Shown in pieces: positions 24,226-31,124 of a stretch of 33,851 bases of DNA. The notes under the pieces were generated by a model. That model was given only the letters and a program-made list of their open reading frames with translations. It was not told where the DNA came from and did no database searches. Positions within the stretch are counted from its first letter, which is position 1. Each line of letters begins with the position of its first letter. The stretch is from UBA7672 sp038326205 (GTDB lineage Bacteria > Pseudomonadota > Alphaproteobacteria > Caulobacterales > Hyphomonadaceae). The translations under genes were made by a program, and so were the position numbers. The stretch spans positions 1 to 33,851 of the forward strand of contig JBBQJV010000042.1 in assembly GCA_038326205.1 (NCBI GenBank). Reading direction: 5' to 3'.

Positions 24226-24954
24226 ATGCTTCCAATGAAGTGGCTCCACCCCAATCTGCACGTCCGTCGTCTTATCGGGATGGCCGCGGTAACGCTGGTC
24301 ATGTCCATGGCGACATGGTGGCTTTTCAACCTGTTGACGCCTCGGCAGCACAATCCGTTTAAGCCGCTCGACCTCGCGATCCGGCCAGGCATCGCGACCG
24401 GTTTGAAGCTCGATGGACTCAGCGCAAGTCCAACGGTCTGTTTCGCCCTGCTCGACAATGTCGGCGTGAAATACACCCACGTCGATCGCCAGAGCGACAA
24501 TCCCGAATGCGGCATCGCCAATGGCCTGACACTCGACCAGTCGCTCACGCTCTACTCGGGCAAGCTGACCATGAGCTGCAAGATGGCAGCGACGCTCTAT
24601 CTCTGGGAACGCTATGTCGTCATGCCCGCCGCCGAGGAAATTCTCGGCCAACCCGTGAAACGCATCGAGACGCTGGGCGCCTATTCGTGCCGTCGGGTGA
24701 ACAGCGCGAAGAACGACCGCTGGAGCGAACATGCCCATGGCGCGGCGGTCGACATCGCGGGCTTCATATTAAAGGATGGGACTCGCATTTTTGTGAAAGA
24801 CGATTTCGGTAAGTACTCGCGCGAGGGACAATTTCTCCGCCGCGTTAGGGACAAGGGCTGCGGAATTTTCTCGGTTGTCCTGAGCCCCAACTACAATGCG
24901 CAGCACGCCGATCACCTTCACTTCGACATGGGCTCTTTTGCGATCTGCTCCTGA
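24226..24954 (+). CDS. Extensin-family (M15-like fold) membrane-anchored protein
   Basis: 242 aa from ATG 24226; a second ATG at 24235 is equally possible since neither has a clear ribosome site. A single N-terminal membrane helix (MAAVTLVMSMATWWLFNLL) anchors it. The C-terminal 'extensin-like' domain has several Cys (CFALLD, ECGIANG, SCKMA, SCRRVN, GCGIF) and two His motifs, WSEHAHGAAVDIAGF and QHADHLHFDMG, which match zinc-site positions of D,D-peptidase M15/DUF882 folds. Such proteins are thought to act on the cell wall in the periplasm; the enzyme activity is inferred. It is divergent from the esterase across ~133 bp. Confidence 0.88.
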   Translation: MLPMKWLHPNLHVRRLIGMAAVTLVMSMATWWLFNLLTPRQHNPFKPLDLAIRPGIATGLKLDGLSASPTVCFALLDNVGVKYTHVDRQSDNPECGIANGLTLDQSLTLYSGKLTMSCKMAATLYLWERYVVMPAAEEILGQPVKRIETLGAYSCRRVNSAKNDRWSEHAHGAAVDIAGFILKDGTRIFVKDDFGKYSREGQFLRRVRDKGCGIFSVVLSPNYNAQHADHLHFDMGSFAICS

Positions 24955-25040
24955 CGAACGAGAGCTGGGCCGCGTTTCATCGCAACCTGTTGACCGCTTC
25001 GCGCCGATGCAACACGTCAGGATCGTGCTATAGTCAAGAC

Positions 25041-25751
25041 ATGATCCGGTTGCTTCTCATTGCTGGTTCCATGGCCGGCGCCGCTCTGTCGGCAGCCCCC
25101 GCGCTTGCGCAGCCTGATGCCCTGCCGCGCTTCGAGGCGCTTGAGCAACAGCTGCAGACCCTGGAACAACGACAGGCCGACAGTCTTGGCGCAGCGCGGG
25201 ATCGCGATCGTACGCGGACGGCGTTGCCCGGTTCAGGCATGTCGGAAGCTGAACGCGGGCTGCGCGAACTCGACTATCAAAGCCAACGTAATGCATTGCT
25301 GCTGCAATCCGAGCAGGATCGCCGGTCGGTGCAACGCGAGCGCGATCTCGCCGCGGCGGCCTTGCCAAATGCCCGGGTTCCGCGCTCATCGACAGCTGTC
25401 GTGACATCACCCGAGACTTATACGTTGCCGCCTGCGCCGCCGGGCAAATACTATGCGCGGGTGCAGGGCCGGTTCGTGCTGGTGGATGGAACCTCCGAAC
25501 TGGTCGAGAGCGTGCTGCCTGTGCAGCCCTCCGATCCAACTGCAGATGTGCCGCTGGGTCCGCGTCCCTTGCCGGACTTCAACCTGCCCGCCCGGCGAGT
25601 GTCGCCGACATCGGCGCTGGTGATCCGCGATCCGGGTGCGCTCGCCCTGCCGGCCGCACCCAGTGGTCAGTTCTATGCGCGCATGGAAGGCCAGATCGTG
25701 CTGGTCGATACGCGGACGGAAATGCCCCTGAGAGTTGTCCGGCCGGGATGA
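25041..25751 (+). CDS. Secreted coiled-coil protein with two RcnB-like repeats
   Basis: 236 aa from ATG 25041, which begins a good signal peptide (RLLLIAGSMAGAALSAAPALA-Q). Residues ~24-115 are a charged Glu/Gln/Arg helix (LEQQLQTLEQRQADSLGAAR, LLLQSEQDRRSVQRERDLAA), likely a coiled coil. Two copies of one motif follow: LPPAPPGKYYARVQGRFVLVD and LPAAPSGQFYARMEGQIVLVD, about 75 residues apart. The pattern 'PPxPxGxxYxRVxGxxxLVD' resembles RcnB-type periplasmic proteins. The role is unknown; the periplasm is the likely place. It has no close operon partner. Confidence 0.75.
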   Translation: MIRLLLIAGSMAGAALSAAPALAQPDALPRFEALEQQLQTLEQRQADSLGAARDRDRTRTALPGSGMSEAERGLRELDYQSQRNALLLQSEQDRRSVQRERDLAAAALPNARVPRSSTAVVTSPETYTLPPAPPGKYYARVQGRFVLVDGTSELVESVLPVQPSDPTADVPLGPRPLPDFNLPARRVSPTSALVIRDPGALALPAAPSGQFYARMEGQIVLVDTRTEMPLRVVRPG

Positions 25752-25841
25752 ACGCATGTCTGGATGACTTTGTGGCGCTGGACTTGCCTCTTGCGTGAGG
25801 CGGCGGGTCGCATCATGTTCTTCTTATCGTCAATTTTGCGG

Positions 25842-25855
25842 AAGGAGGTGATCCG
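25842..25855 (+). promoter_or_regulatory. Shine-Dalgarno matching the 16S 3' end over 13 nt
   Basis: AAGGAGGTGATCC at 25842-25854 is the full complement of the 16S rRNA 3' tail (GGATCACCTCCTT), 1 nt before an ATG and with the AGGAGG core 7 nt from it. Ribosome sites in the neighbouring genes are 4-7 nt matches. Confidence 0.8.
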
Positions 25856-25936
25856 ATGTCAGTCACTATGAGCCGGGGCCTGGCCCTTTCGAGCGAACTG
25901 TCGTCCGGAGCATCCTTCGTTCGCAGTTTCGCCTGA
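25856..25936 (+). CDS. 26-codon small ORF behind a perfect Shine-Dalgarno
   Basis: ATG 25856 to TGA 25934-25936 encodes SVTMSRGLALSSELSSG followed by ASFVRSFA. The peptide is Ser-rich, weakly amphipathic, without Trp, His or Cys, so it does not look like an amino-acid attenuator leader. The ORF sits between the RcnB-like gene and the amine oxidase gene. A GC-rich stem (CGGGG/CCCCG, 25951-25968) and a strong terminator (25980-26017) follow it, so it seems to be a short transcript of its own. A loose promoter-like pair TTGCGT (25791) and CATGTT (25814) lies upstream. I do not recognise the peptide; a regulatory RNA that merely contains the site is the main alternative. Confidence 0.5.
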   Translation: MSVTMSRGLALSSELSSGASFVRSFA

Positions 25937-25979
25937 TCGGACTTGACTGCCGGGGGCTTTGCGCCCCGCTCAATGACGG

Positions 25980-26017
25980 GAAGGGCCGCCGGCACGCGCC
26001 AGGCGGCCCTTCTTTTT
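25980..26017 (+). terminator. Strong Rho-independent terminator of the small unit
   Basis: A perfect 11-bp stem, GAAGGGCCGCC (25980-25990) with GGCGGCCCTTC (26002-26012), and an 11-nt loop is followed directly by TTTTT. It is one of the clearest terminators in the window and isolates the amine oxidase gene from upstream reads. Confidence 0.9.
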
Positions 26018-26108
26018 GTGTCGGGTTTTTTTGTCGGGCTTTTTGAATGGCGGCCCTTTTTGATGGCGGCAAAGTCTTAGGGGCGAACGGGAAATGGGGA
26101 CCTGACGC

Positions 26109-27707
26109 ATGGCGCGCACGCGTCTGTTTGGGGAAATTGAAAGCGCGCTCGCCGAGGCGCGCCGGGCGCTGGGCGATCCAGCGCCGCCGATCCGCGCGAT
26201 CAGTCGCCGCGCCGCGCTGGGATTGATCGCAGCGGCGGCTGCTTGCACGCCGGCGCCTGCCGCGGTTTCTGATGAAACGCCTGTGCCTGAAATCGACAAT
26301 GCGCCGGTCGCGATTGTTGGTGGCGGCGTTTCGGGTCTGGTCGCGGCGTGGCGGCTCGCGATTGCGGGCGTCCCCACCGAAATCTTCGAGGCCAGCGGAC
26401 GCACGGGCGGGCGGATGTATACGCTGCGCGATTTCACGCCTGAGGGCCAGTTCTGCGAACTCGGCGGTGAATTCGTAAGCTCAAGCGATGAAGTCCTGAT
26501 CCGGTTGTGCGGCGAGCTCGGCGTTGACCTGGAGCGGATGGGCGTCGCTGGGGAAATCGCGAACACGATCTACGACATCGGTGGCAAGCAATACACCGAT
26601 ACCGACCTCGTCGACCCGATCACGCAGACGGGCGCGTTCCTGCCTGTCGCTGCGGCGATCACAACCGATCAGGCAGCCCTGCTGGACAGCAAGGGCGAGT
26701 GGACGGCGCGGGCCTACGAACTCGATGCAATGCCGCTGTCGAAGTACCTGGAGAGCCTGCGGCAGATGACGCAACGCTGGGTGACAGATCTCATCGCACT
26801 GGCCTGGCAATCGGAATTTGGAATTCCGGTGAGTGCGCAATCCTCCCTGAACCTCGTCGACCTCATCGGCACGGCGAGCGACCAGCCGTTCGCGATGTTC
26901 GGCAAGCATGACGGGGCGCTTCGCATCGCAAGCGGATCCTCGAGGCTGCCGGAAGCTCTTGTCGCAAGACTGTTGTCGTCGCCACTGTCTGACAGGACGA
27001 CCCTTCATTTGCGTCACCCCCTGACGGGGATCGCGCGCGATGGCGATGGCGTAGCGCTGACGTTCCGGCCGGACGCCGGCGCGCCGGTGAAGCGGACCTT
27101 CGAACGGGTGATCCTCGCCCTGCCCTTCACGCGGTTACGTGATGTGAAAGGGCTCGGCGATCTGGAATTACCAGCAGACAAGATGACGGTGATCAAGGAA
27201 TTGGGCTATGGCGCCAATGCAAAATTGGCGATCGGCACATCATCGCGCCCTTGGCAGGACGGCATCGCCGGCGTGCCTGCACCGGTGACGGGCACGATCT
27301 ATTCTGATCGCGCGTTTCAACTGGTGTGGGAGACGAGCGCGGGGCAGCCGGGCGCTGGCGGCGTGCTGACCAACTATCTCGCTGGCGATGCAGCGAAGCG
27401 CGAAGAGGTGCAGGCGCTTGAACGGCTACAGGCAGGGTTGGACTCGCTGGCGCCGAAGGTGGCGCGAACCCTGTTGCCGAAAGTACGGGCCAGCTTCTTC
27501 TGGCCCAGCCATCCGCACACGCGCGGCAGCTATGCGGGCAGCCTCGTCGGGCAATACACAAGCTTCGCCGGCATCGGGGCACGATCCGAGCTGGACGGGC
27601 GAGTGGTGTTTGCAGGCGAGCACACCAGCCTCACCGGCATGGGGTCGATGAACGGCGCAGTCGATGCAGGCGAACGGGCTGCGCGGGAAATCATTGCCAA
27701 GCCGTAA
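26109..27707 (+). CDS. Flavin-containing amine oxidase (monoamine oxidase family)
   Basis: 532 aa from ATG 26109. A Tat-like signal lies inside a longer N-terminus (ISRRAALGLIAAAAAC, residues 31-46) with a possible lipobox AAAC, so it may be exported folded with FAD. The FAD-binding dinucleotide fold VAIVGGGVSGLVAAWRL (67-83) and EASGRTGGRMYTLRD follow. The C-terminal FAD block is GRVVFAGEHTSLTGMGSMNGAVDAGERAA. Enzymes of this family oxidise amines or polyamines, releasing aldehyde, ammonia and peroxide; the substrate here is unknown. The 30-residue stretch before the twin Arg (GEIESALAEARRALGDP) is unusually long. No operon partner is seen. Confidence 0.9.
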   Translation: MARTRLFGEIESALAEARRALGDPAPPIRAISRRAALGLIAAAAACTPAPAAVSDETPVPEIDNAPVAIVGGGVSGLVAAWRLAIAGVPTEIFEASGRTGGRMYTLRDFTPEGQFCELGGEFVSSSDEVLIRLCGELGVDLERMGVAGEIANTIYDIGGKQYTDTDLVDPITQTGAFLPVAAAITTDQAALLDSKGEWTARAYELDAMPLSKYLESLRQMTQRWVTDLIALAWQSEFGIPVSAQSSLNLVDLIGTASDQPFAMFGKHDGALRIASGSSRLPEALVARLLSSPLSDRTTLHLRHPLTGIARDGDGVALTFRPDAGAPVKRTFERVILALPFTRLRDVKGLGDLELPADKMTVIKELGYGANAKLAIGTSSRPWQDGIAGVPAPVTGTIYSDRAFQLVWETSAGQPGAGGVLTNYLAGDAAKREEVQALERLQAGLDSLAPKVARTLLPKVRASFFWPSHPHTRGSYAGSLVGQYTSFAGIGARSELDGRVVFAGEHTSLTGMGSMNGAVDAGERAAREIIAKP

Positions 27708-27766
27708 CAGCTGGAACACGCGGGCCTCTGCAGAGTTCCTCAAGTCAGTACGGATTGAGGCCCGCC

Positions 27767-28069
27767 ATGAAGACCCTACTCCTTGCAGCAATAAGCCTTG
27801 CCTTCGTGGGTTCTACCGCGGCGGCAGGACCGAACGACCTCTTTATCAGCGCTACTGCGACTGTGGATATCGAAGATGCCACTTCCAATGCGAGCGACGC
27901 AGGCGTGAGCGTTTCGGATACTCAAGCGGCGCGGGACGTTGCTGACGATCTGGAATTCGAGCGTCTGATGGCTGAGGCGCCGGACGAAGGTGATTTCGGA
28001 CACTCTGTTATCGTCGACAAGACCGGCGTAGAGATCCGCGTTTCCGGCTTCGGCTTCAACGACAAATGA
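27767..28069 (+). CDS. Small secreted hypothetical protein
   Basis: 100 aa from ATG 27767, chosen over an upstream ATG because TTGAGG lies 7 nt before it. A signal peptide (KTLLLAAISLAFVGSTAAA) is followed by an acidic mature part: GPNDLFISATATVDIEDATS, then DLEFERLMAEAPDEGDFGHS and a beta-rich end VIVDKTGVEIRVSGFGFNDK. No Cys in the mature part. I do not recognise the family. Its stop is directly followed by the encoded CCA end of tRNA-Leu on the other strand. Confidence 0.7.
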   Translation: MKTLLLAAISLAFVGSTAAAGPNDLFISATATVDIEDATSNASDAGVSVSDTQAARDVADDLEFERLMAEAPDEGDFGHSVIVDKTGVEIRVSGFGFNDK

Positions 28070-28157
28070 TGGTGCGGGCGGTCGGAATCGAACCGACACT
28101 CCTTTAAGGGGAACCGGATTTTGAGTCCGGCGCGTCTACCAATTCCACCACGCCCGC
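28070..28157 (-). tRNA. tRNA-Leu (anticodon CAA)
   Basis: 88 nt on the minus strand. A 7-bp acceptor stem (GCGGGCG/CGCCCGC), D-arm with GGTAGACGC, anticodon stem CCGGA/TCCGG with loop CTCAAAA (anticodon CAA, reading UUG), a long variable arm TTCCCCTTAAAGGAG typical of leucine tRNA, T-arm TCGGTTCGATTCCGA, discriminator A and an encoded CCA (28070-28072). It converges on the secreted-protein gene with no gap at all. Confidence 0.97.
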
Positions 28158-28268
28158 ATAGGCCGCATCCCAGCCGGGCTGCGGGCGGACTGATTAGCGC
28201 ATGGAATCAGCGTTGACCAGCGGGCCCTGGGCCTTCGCTGAAATCAAACCTCTGCCGAGGACAACAGC

Positions 28269-28481
28269 TCAGCCGAGAACAGTGTGCGAGGTGACCATCT
28301 GCATGGCGAGGTAGGCGCCAAGGAAGACGCACAGAAACCAGGGCGGGGCGACCCGCAGGGAGACGGCCTGGATACGACGCAGGGTGCGCATGGCGATGAC
28401 CCGGAACTGACTAGGCAGCGCGAGGGACAATCCATCGCGACGGGTCAGTTGTCTCACGGCGATCGCAAATATCCGGTTCAC
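28269..28481 (-). CDS. Possible small membrane protein
   Basis: GTG start at 28481, 70 aa; a shorter form from ATG 28391 (40 aa) is also possible. The C-terminal part has one hydrophobic helix (VAPPWFLCVFLGAYLAMQM), and the N-terminal part is basic (AVRQLTRRDG, MRTLRRIQ). No clear ribosome site. The rest of the gap 28158-28517 (360 bp) holds nothing else I can support; it is AT-rich near 28485-28515, which could be a promoter for this ORF. Confidence 0.4.
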   Translation of the reverse strand: MNRIFAIAVRQLTRRDGLSLALPSQFRVIAMRTLRRIQAVSLRVAPPWFLCVFLGAYLAMQMVTSHTVLG

Positions 28482-28517
28482 GGATTGCGTAAATTTTGAT
28501 CGAATTTGTATTGCCGA

Positions 28518-29198
28518 TCAGTGAATCAAGCTCGCCGCCGCGAAGCCGCCGATTAGGATCACCACAAACAGCAACATGAAAATGCCGATGCGCTTCTCGA
28601 TGATCGGCGCGAGGGTCGGCCCGAACCGCTGGAACAGCCACGCCACCAGGAAGAAGCGCAAGCCGCGGGTGATGGCGCAGGCGGTGATGAAGACCAGCGG
28701 GTCGAACGCCATCGCGCCAGAAATGATGGTCACCAGCTTGAACGGTATGGGCGTGAGGCCCTTGATGAAGATGATCCAGACGCCGGCGGCGGCGTAGGAT
28801 GTGCGCAGCTCCTCTTCCTTACCGCCATAGCCGAAGAAGGAAATGATGCCCTGACCCACCGCTTCGAATAGGTAGAAGCCGATGGCGTAGCCGAGCATGG
28901 CGCCGAACACCGAGGCGATGGTGCAGCCCAGCGCATATCGCATCCAGCGTTCGGGCCGGGTGAAGCACATCGGCGCGAGCATCACGTCGGGCGGGACCGG
29001 GAAGAACGAGCTCTCGGTAAAAGCGACCACGTAGAGCGCGGGCTCGGCGTGCTTACCTGCGGCAAGGCGCATGACCCAGTTGTACATCGCCCCGAGCGGC
29101 CCCTTGGCCTTGGGCGTGTGGACCGGCGGTGGGGCGGCTGGATCGATGATAGAGGCTTCGGTCAAGGGAGGCGTTGGGGTCATGGAGGGAGCTGGCAT
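28518..29198 (-). CDS. YqaA/DedA (VTT) family membrane protein
   Basis: 226 aa. Four to five hydrophobic helices with the VTT-domain signature FTESSFFPVPPDVMLAPM, the GYAIGFYLFEAVGQGI loop, FIKGLTPIPFKLVTIISGAM and ITRGLRFFLVAWLFQRFGP. This matches YqaA-type DedA relatives, some of which move lipids across the inner membrane; the function here is inferred from the family. The N-terminal ~30 residues are Pro/Ala-rich. A start at ATG 29183 is also possible, since neither start has a convincing ribosome site. It is divergent from dsbB across 161 bp. Confidence 0.88.
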   Translation of the reverse strand: MPAPSMTPTPPLTEASIIDPAAPPPVHTPKAKGPLGAMYNWVMRLAAGKHAEPALYVVAFTESSFFPVPPDVMLAPMCFTRPERWMRYALGCTIASVFGAMLGYAIGFYLFEAVGQGIISFFGYGGKEEELRTSYAAAGVWIIFIKGLTPIPFKLVTIISGAMAFDPLVFITACAITRGLRFFLVAWLFQRFGPTLAPIIEKRIGIFMLLFVVILIGGFAAASLIH

Positions 29199-29359
29199 CC
29201 GCGTTGACGGCGTTGTGGTTTCAAGCCGCGCTTATCATGCGTCGGGAAGAAAATAACCTGAAGAAGGCGCCACGAAATCAAGGTCGCACGGGGATTACGT
29301 GGGCGGCGCCTGCCGTTTGGTCGCATTGTCGCCGTTGAGGCCCCGGATAACGTCAAATT

Positions 29360-29914
29360 ATGAACAGGTTGCCGCTGGACAGGGTGAGGTGGCCGCTCGT
29401 CGCTCTCCTTGCGTCGGCGATCAGCCTCGGCTTTGCCTACTACCTTGAAATATTTTATAATCAGGCGCCCTGTCAGATGTGCTGGTGGCAGAGATATGTG
29501 TATTTCACTGCGGGGCCGGTCGCGCTGGTGGCGATCGCGATGAACTGGCGGGGGGTCGGGCCGCGCCTGATGAGCGCGCTGTCGATCCTGCTGGGCCTGA
29601 CCTTCCTCGTCGGATTCTTCATTGCCGCCTGGCACGCCCTGTTCGAGTGGGACATCGCGCCGGGACCTGCGGGCTGTTCGGCAATCGGCGCAGGCGCGCT
29701 GCCGACGGACGGTTCGCTGATGGACCTGCTGAGCAAGCCGCAGGCGATCCCCTCGTGCAAGGATCCGCTTTGGCGCCTGCCGAGCCAGCCCTGGGGCCTG
29801 TCGATGGCCGGGCTGAATGCGGTGTGGACGCTGATCCTCGCCGGGCTGAGCCTGTATTCGGCGAGCCAGCCGCCAATCCTCGCCGACACGGCCAACGAGC
29901 CAGTTCATCCATGA
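29360..29914 (+). CDS. dsbB: Disulfide bond formation protein DsbB
   Basis: 184 aa, inner-membrane, four helices. DsbB reoxidises DsbA and passes electrons to ubiquinone. The first cysteine pair is present as APCQMCWWQR (Cys38/Cys41) and the periplasmic second pair as PAGCSAIG (Cys106) and IPSCKDP (Cys133), spaced as in E. coli. The helix ends FAYYLEIFYNQ and VGFFIAAWHALFEW suit the family. The product uses ubiquinone, and the next gene, coq7, lies 10 nt downstream and makes ubiquinone, so the two are almost surely co-transcribed. That pairing is visible here; whether it is functional coupling is inference. Confidence 0.94.
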   Translation: MNRLPLDRVRWPLVALLASAISLGFAYYLEIFYNQAPCQMCWWQRYVYFTAGPVALVAIAMNWRGVGPRLMSALSILLGLTFLVGFFIAAWHALFEWDIAPGPAGCSAIGAGALPTDGSLMDLLSKPQAIPSCKDPLWRLPSQPWGLSMAGLNAVWTLILAGLSLYSASQPPILADTANEPVHP

Positions 29915-29924
29915 GAGGGCAGCC

Positions 29925-30458
29925 ATGAGGCTTCTCAAAGAACGCCGGGATCAGATGCTGCGCGTCGATCATGCGGGCGAGTATGGTGCGGTTGCGATCT
30001 ATCGCGGACAGCTCGCCGTGTTTGAGCGGCAGCATGGCAAGGAGCGCATCATCGGCCAGTTGAAGGACATGGCGGCCGAAGAGCAGAACCATCTCGACGC
30101 TTTCGACAAGTTGCTGGCGGCGGGCAGTGTCCGTCCGACCGCACTGTCGCCGGTATGGAATGCTGCGGGTTTTGCGCTGGGCGCAGCGACCGCCTTGCTC
30201 GGTGAGAAAGCTGCCCATGCTTGCACCGAGGCGGTCGAGACCGTGATCGAAGAGCACTATGGCGATCAGGTTACCGAGCTGAATGCTGCGGGCGAAGATG
30301 AGCTCGCGGCGAAGATGGCAAAGTTTCAGGAAGAGGAAGTCGCACACAAGGATCTCGCGGCGGCCGAGGGCGCTGCGGAGGCGCCGGGCTATCCGTTGCT
30401 GTCGGCGTTCATCCGGACGGGATGCAGGCTCGCGATCCGGATCAGCGAGAAGATCTAG
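29925..30458 (+). CDS. coq7: Demethoxyubiquinone hydroxylase Coq7
   Basis: 177 aa. A di-iron four-helix bundle that hydroxylates demethoxyubiquinone in ubiquinone synthesis. Iron-ligand motifs are all present: DHAGEYGA (Glu19), AEEQNHL (Glu53/His56), EAVETVIEEHYGD and EEEVAHKDL (near Glu138/His141). RVDHAGEYGAVAIY at the start and the 'LYSAFIRTGCRLAI'-like end (LLSAFIRTGCRLAIRISEKI) mark Coq7 rather than UbiF. It is the short single-domain form. AGAGGG upstream supports the start at 29925. It is the second gene of the dsbB-coq7 pair and is peripheral to the inner membrane. Confidence 0.96.
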   Translation: MRLLKERRDQMLRVDHAGEYGAVAIYRGQLAVFERQHGKERIIGQLKDMAAEEQNHLDAFDKLLAAGSVRPTALSPVWNAAGFALGAATALLGEKAAHACTEAVETVIEEHYGDQVTELNAAGEDELAAKMAKFQEEEVAHKDLAAAEGAAEAPGYPLLSAFIRTGCRLAIRISEKI

Positions 30459-30474
30459 GTTTCAACCCGGTCGC

Positions 30475-30849
30475 CTAGTGCTTGTGACCGCCGCGGCCGC
30501 ACATCAGGTGCGTGTCGCTTGCCATGAACATCAAGCGGACGCCTGGGCTCCAGGTGAGTTCGTGCTCGCCATCGCTCCACGCGACCTGCACCGGGCCGGG
30601 CTCGGGCGGCTGGTAGGCCAGTCGATAATTGGCGCCATGCACCCACACGAGTGCTGTGATGCCCTCTCCTGTCTCGGCGCTGGTTTCGGCGCCTGTCTCG
30701 GCAAAGGTCAGGATCATCTTGCTGCCGTCGTCGCACTGGAATGCGGCGCCGTCTTCGGGTGCGGCTGTCGGCGTTTGTGCCAGCGCGGTGGGGCCGATGG
30801 CGAGGGCTGCTGCGATGACGACGAGCTTGTTGAAGCTGGATAGGAACAT
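30475..30849 (-). CDS. Secreted MliC-like (lysozyme-inhibitor fold) protein
   Basis: 124 aa. A signal peptide (NKLVVIAAALAIGPTALA-Q) is followed by AAFQCDDGSKMILTF, VWVHGANYRLAYQPP, WSDGEHELTWSPGVRLMFMA and HLMCGRGGHKH. The single Cys pair at the two ends (FQC... and LMC) and the 'YxCxDGxxL ... LxWxxG' plan match MliC/PliC-type inhibitors of C-type lysozyme, which protect peptidoglycan in the periplasm. A Thr/Glu/Gly insert of imperfect AETG copies replaces the first beta hairpin. The call is by pattern, so moderate. It converges with coq7, 16 nt between stops. Confidence 0.68.
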   Translation of the reverse strand: MFLSSFNKLVVIAAALAIGPTALAQTPTAAPEDGAAFQCDDGSKMILTFAETGAETSAETGEGITALVWVHGANYRLAYQPPEPGPVQVAWSDGEHELTWSPGVRLMFMASDTHLMCGRGGHKH

Positions 30850-30950
30850 GGAGACTGCCTGATTTGCTTAGCGCAAGAGTGCGCGAGGGCGGGTGTGTCG
30901 GCAAGGGTGTGTGGGTGCGGTCTCAGACGCGGGTGCGCTGAGGGGATGTG

Positions 30951-30979
30951 AGCGAATAACGAGTTGCGAATAGCGAATG
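30951..30979. repeat. Short degenerate GCGAAT repeat in a gene-free stretch
   Basis: AGCGAATAACGAGTTGCGAA and TAGCGAATGGG form a run of GCGAAT-like units in the 275-bp gap between the MliC-like gene and ispG (30850-31124). The rest of the gap is GC-rich, with no gene I can support and no clear terminator for ispG. Confidence 0.45.
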
Positions 30980-31124
30980 GGGAGGTCCGCGAGCTGTGGC
31001 TGCCCCCTTGGGTCGAGCTCGAGGGTGACCCCGGTGGAGATCTGGTGCGGGTTTGCGCTGCGCGCAAAGTCGCGATCCCGGCCTGCACCGGGAACGCGCG
31101 CCTACAGGTACGCTTCCAGCCGCC

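Noticed and set aside
25842..25854. Fragment of 16S rRNA
   Set aside because: Only 13 nt match the rRNA tail and the flanks do not continue into rRNA; it acts as a Shine-Dalgarno.
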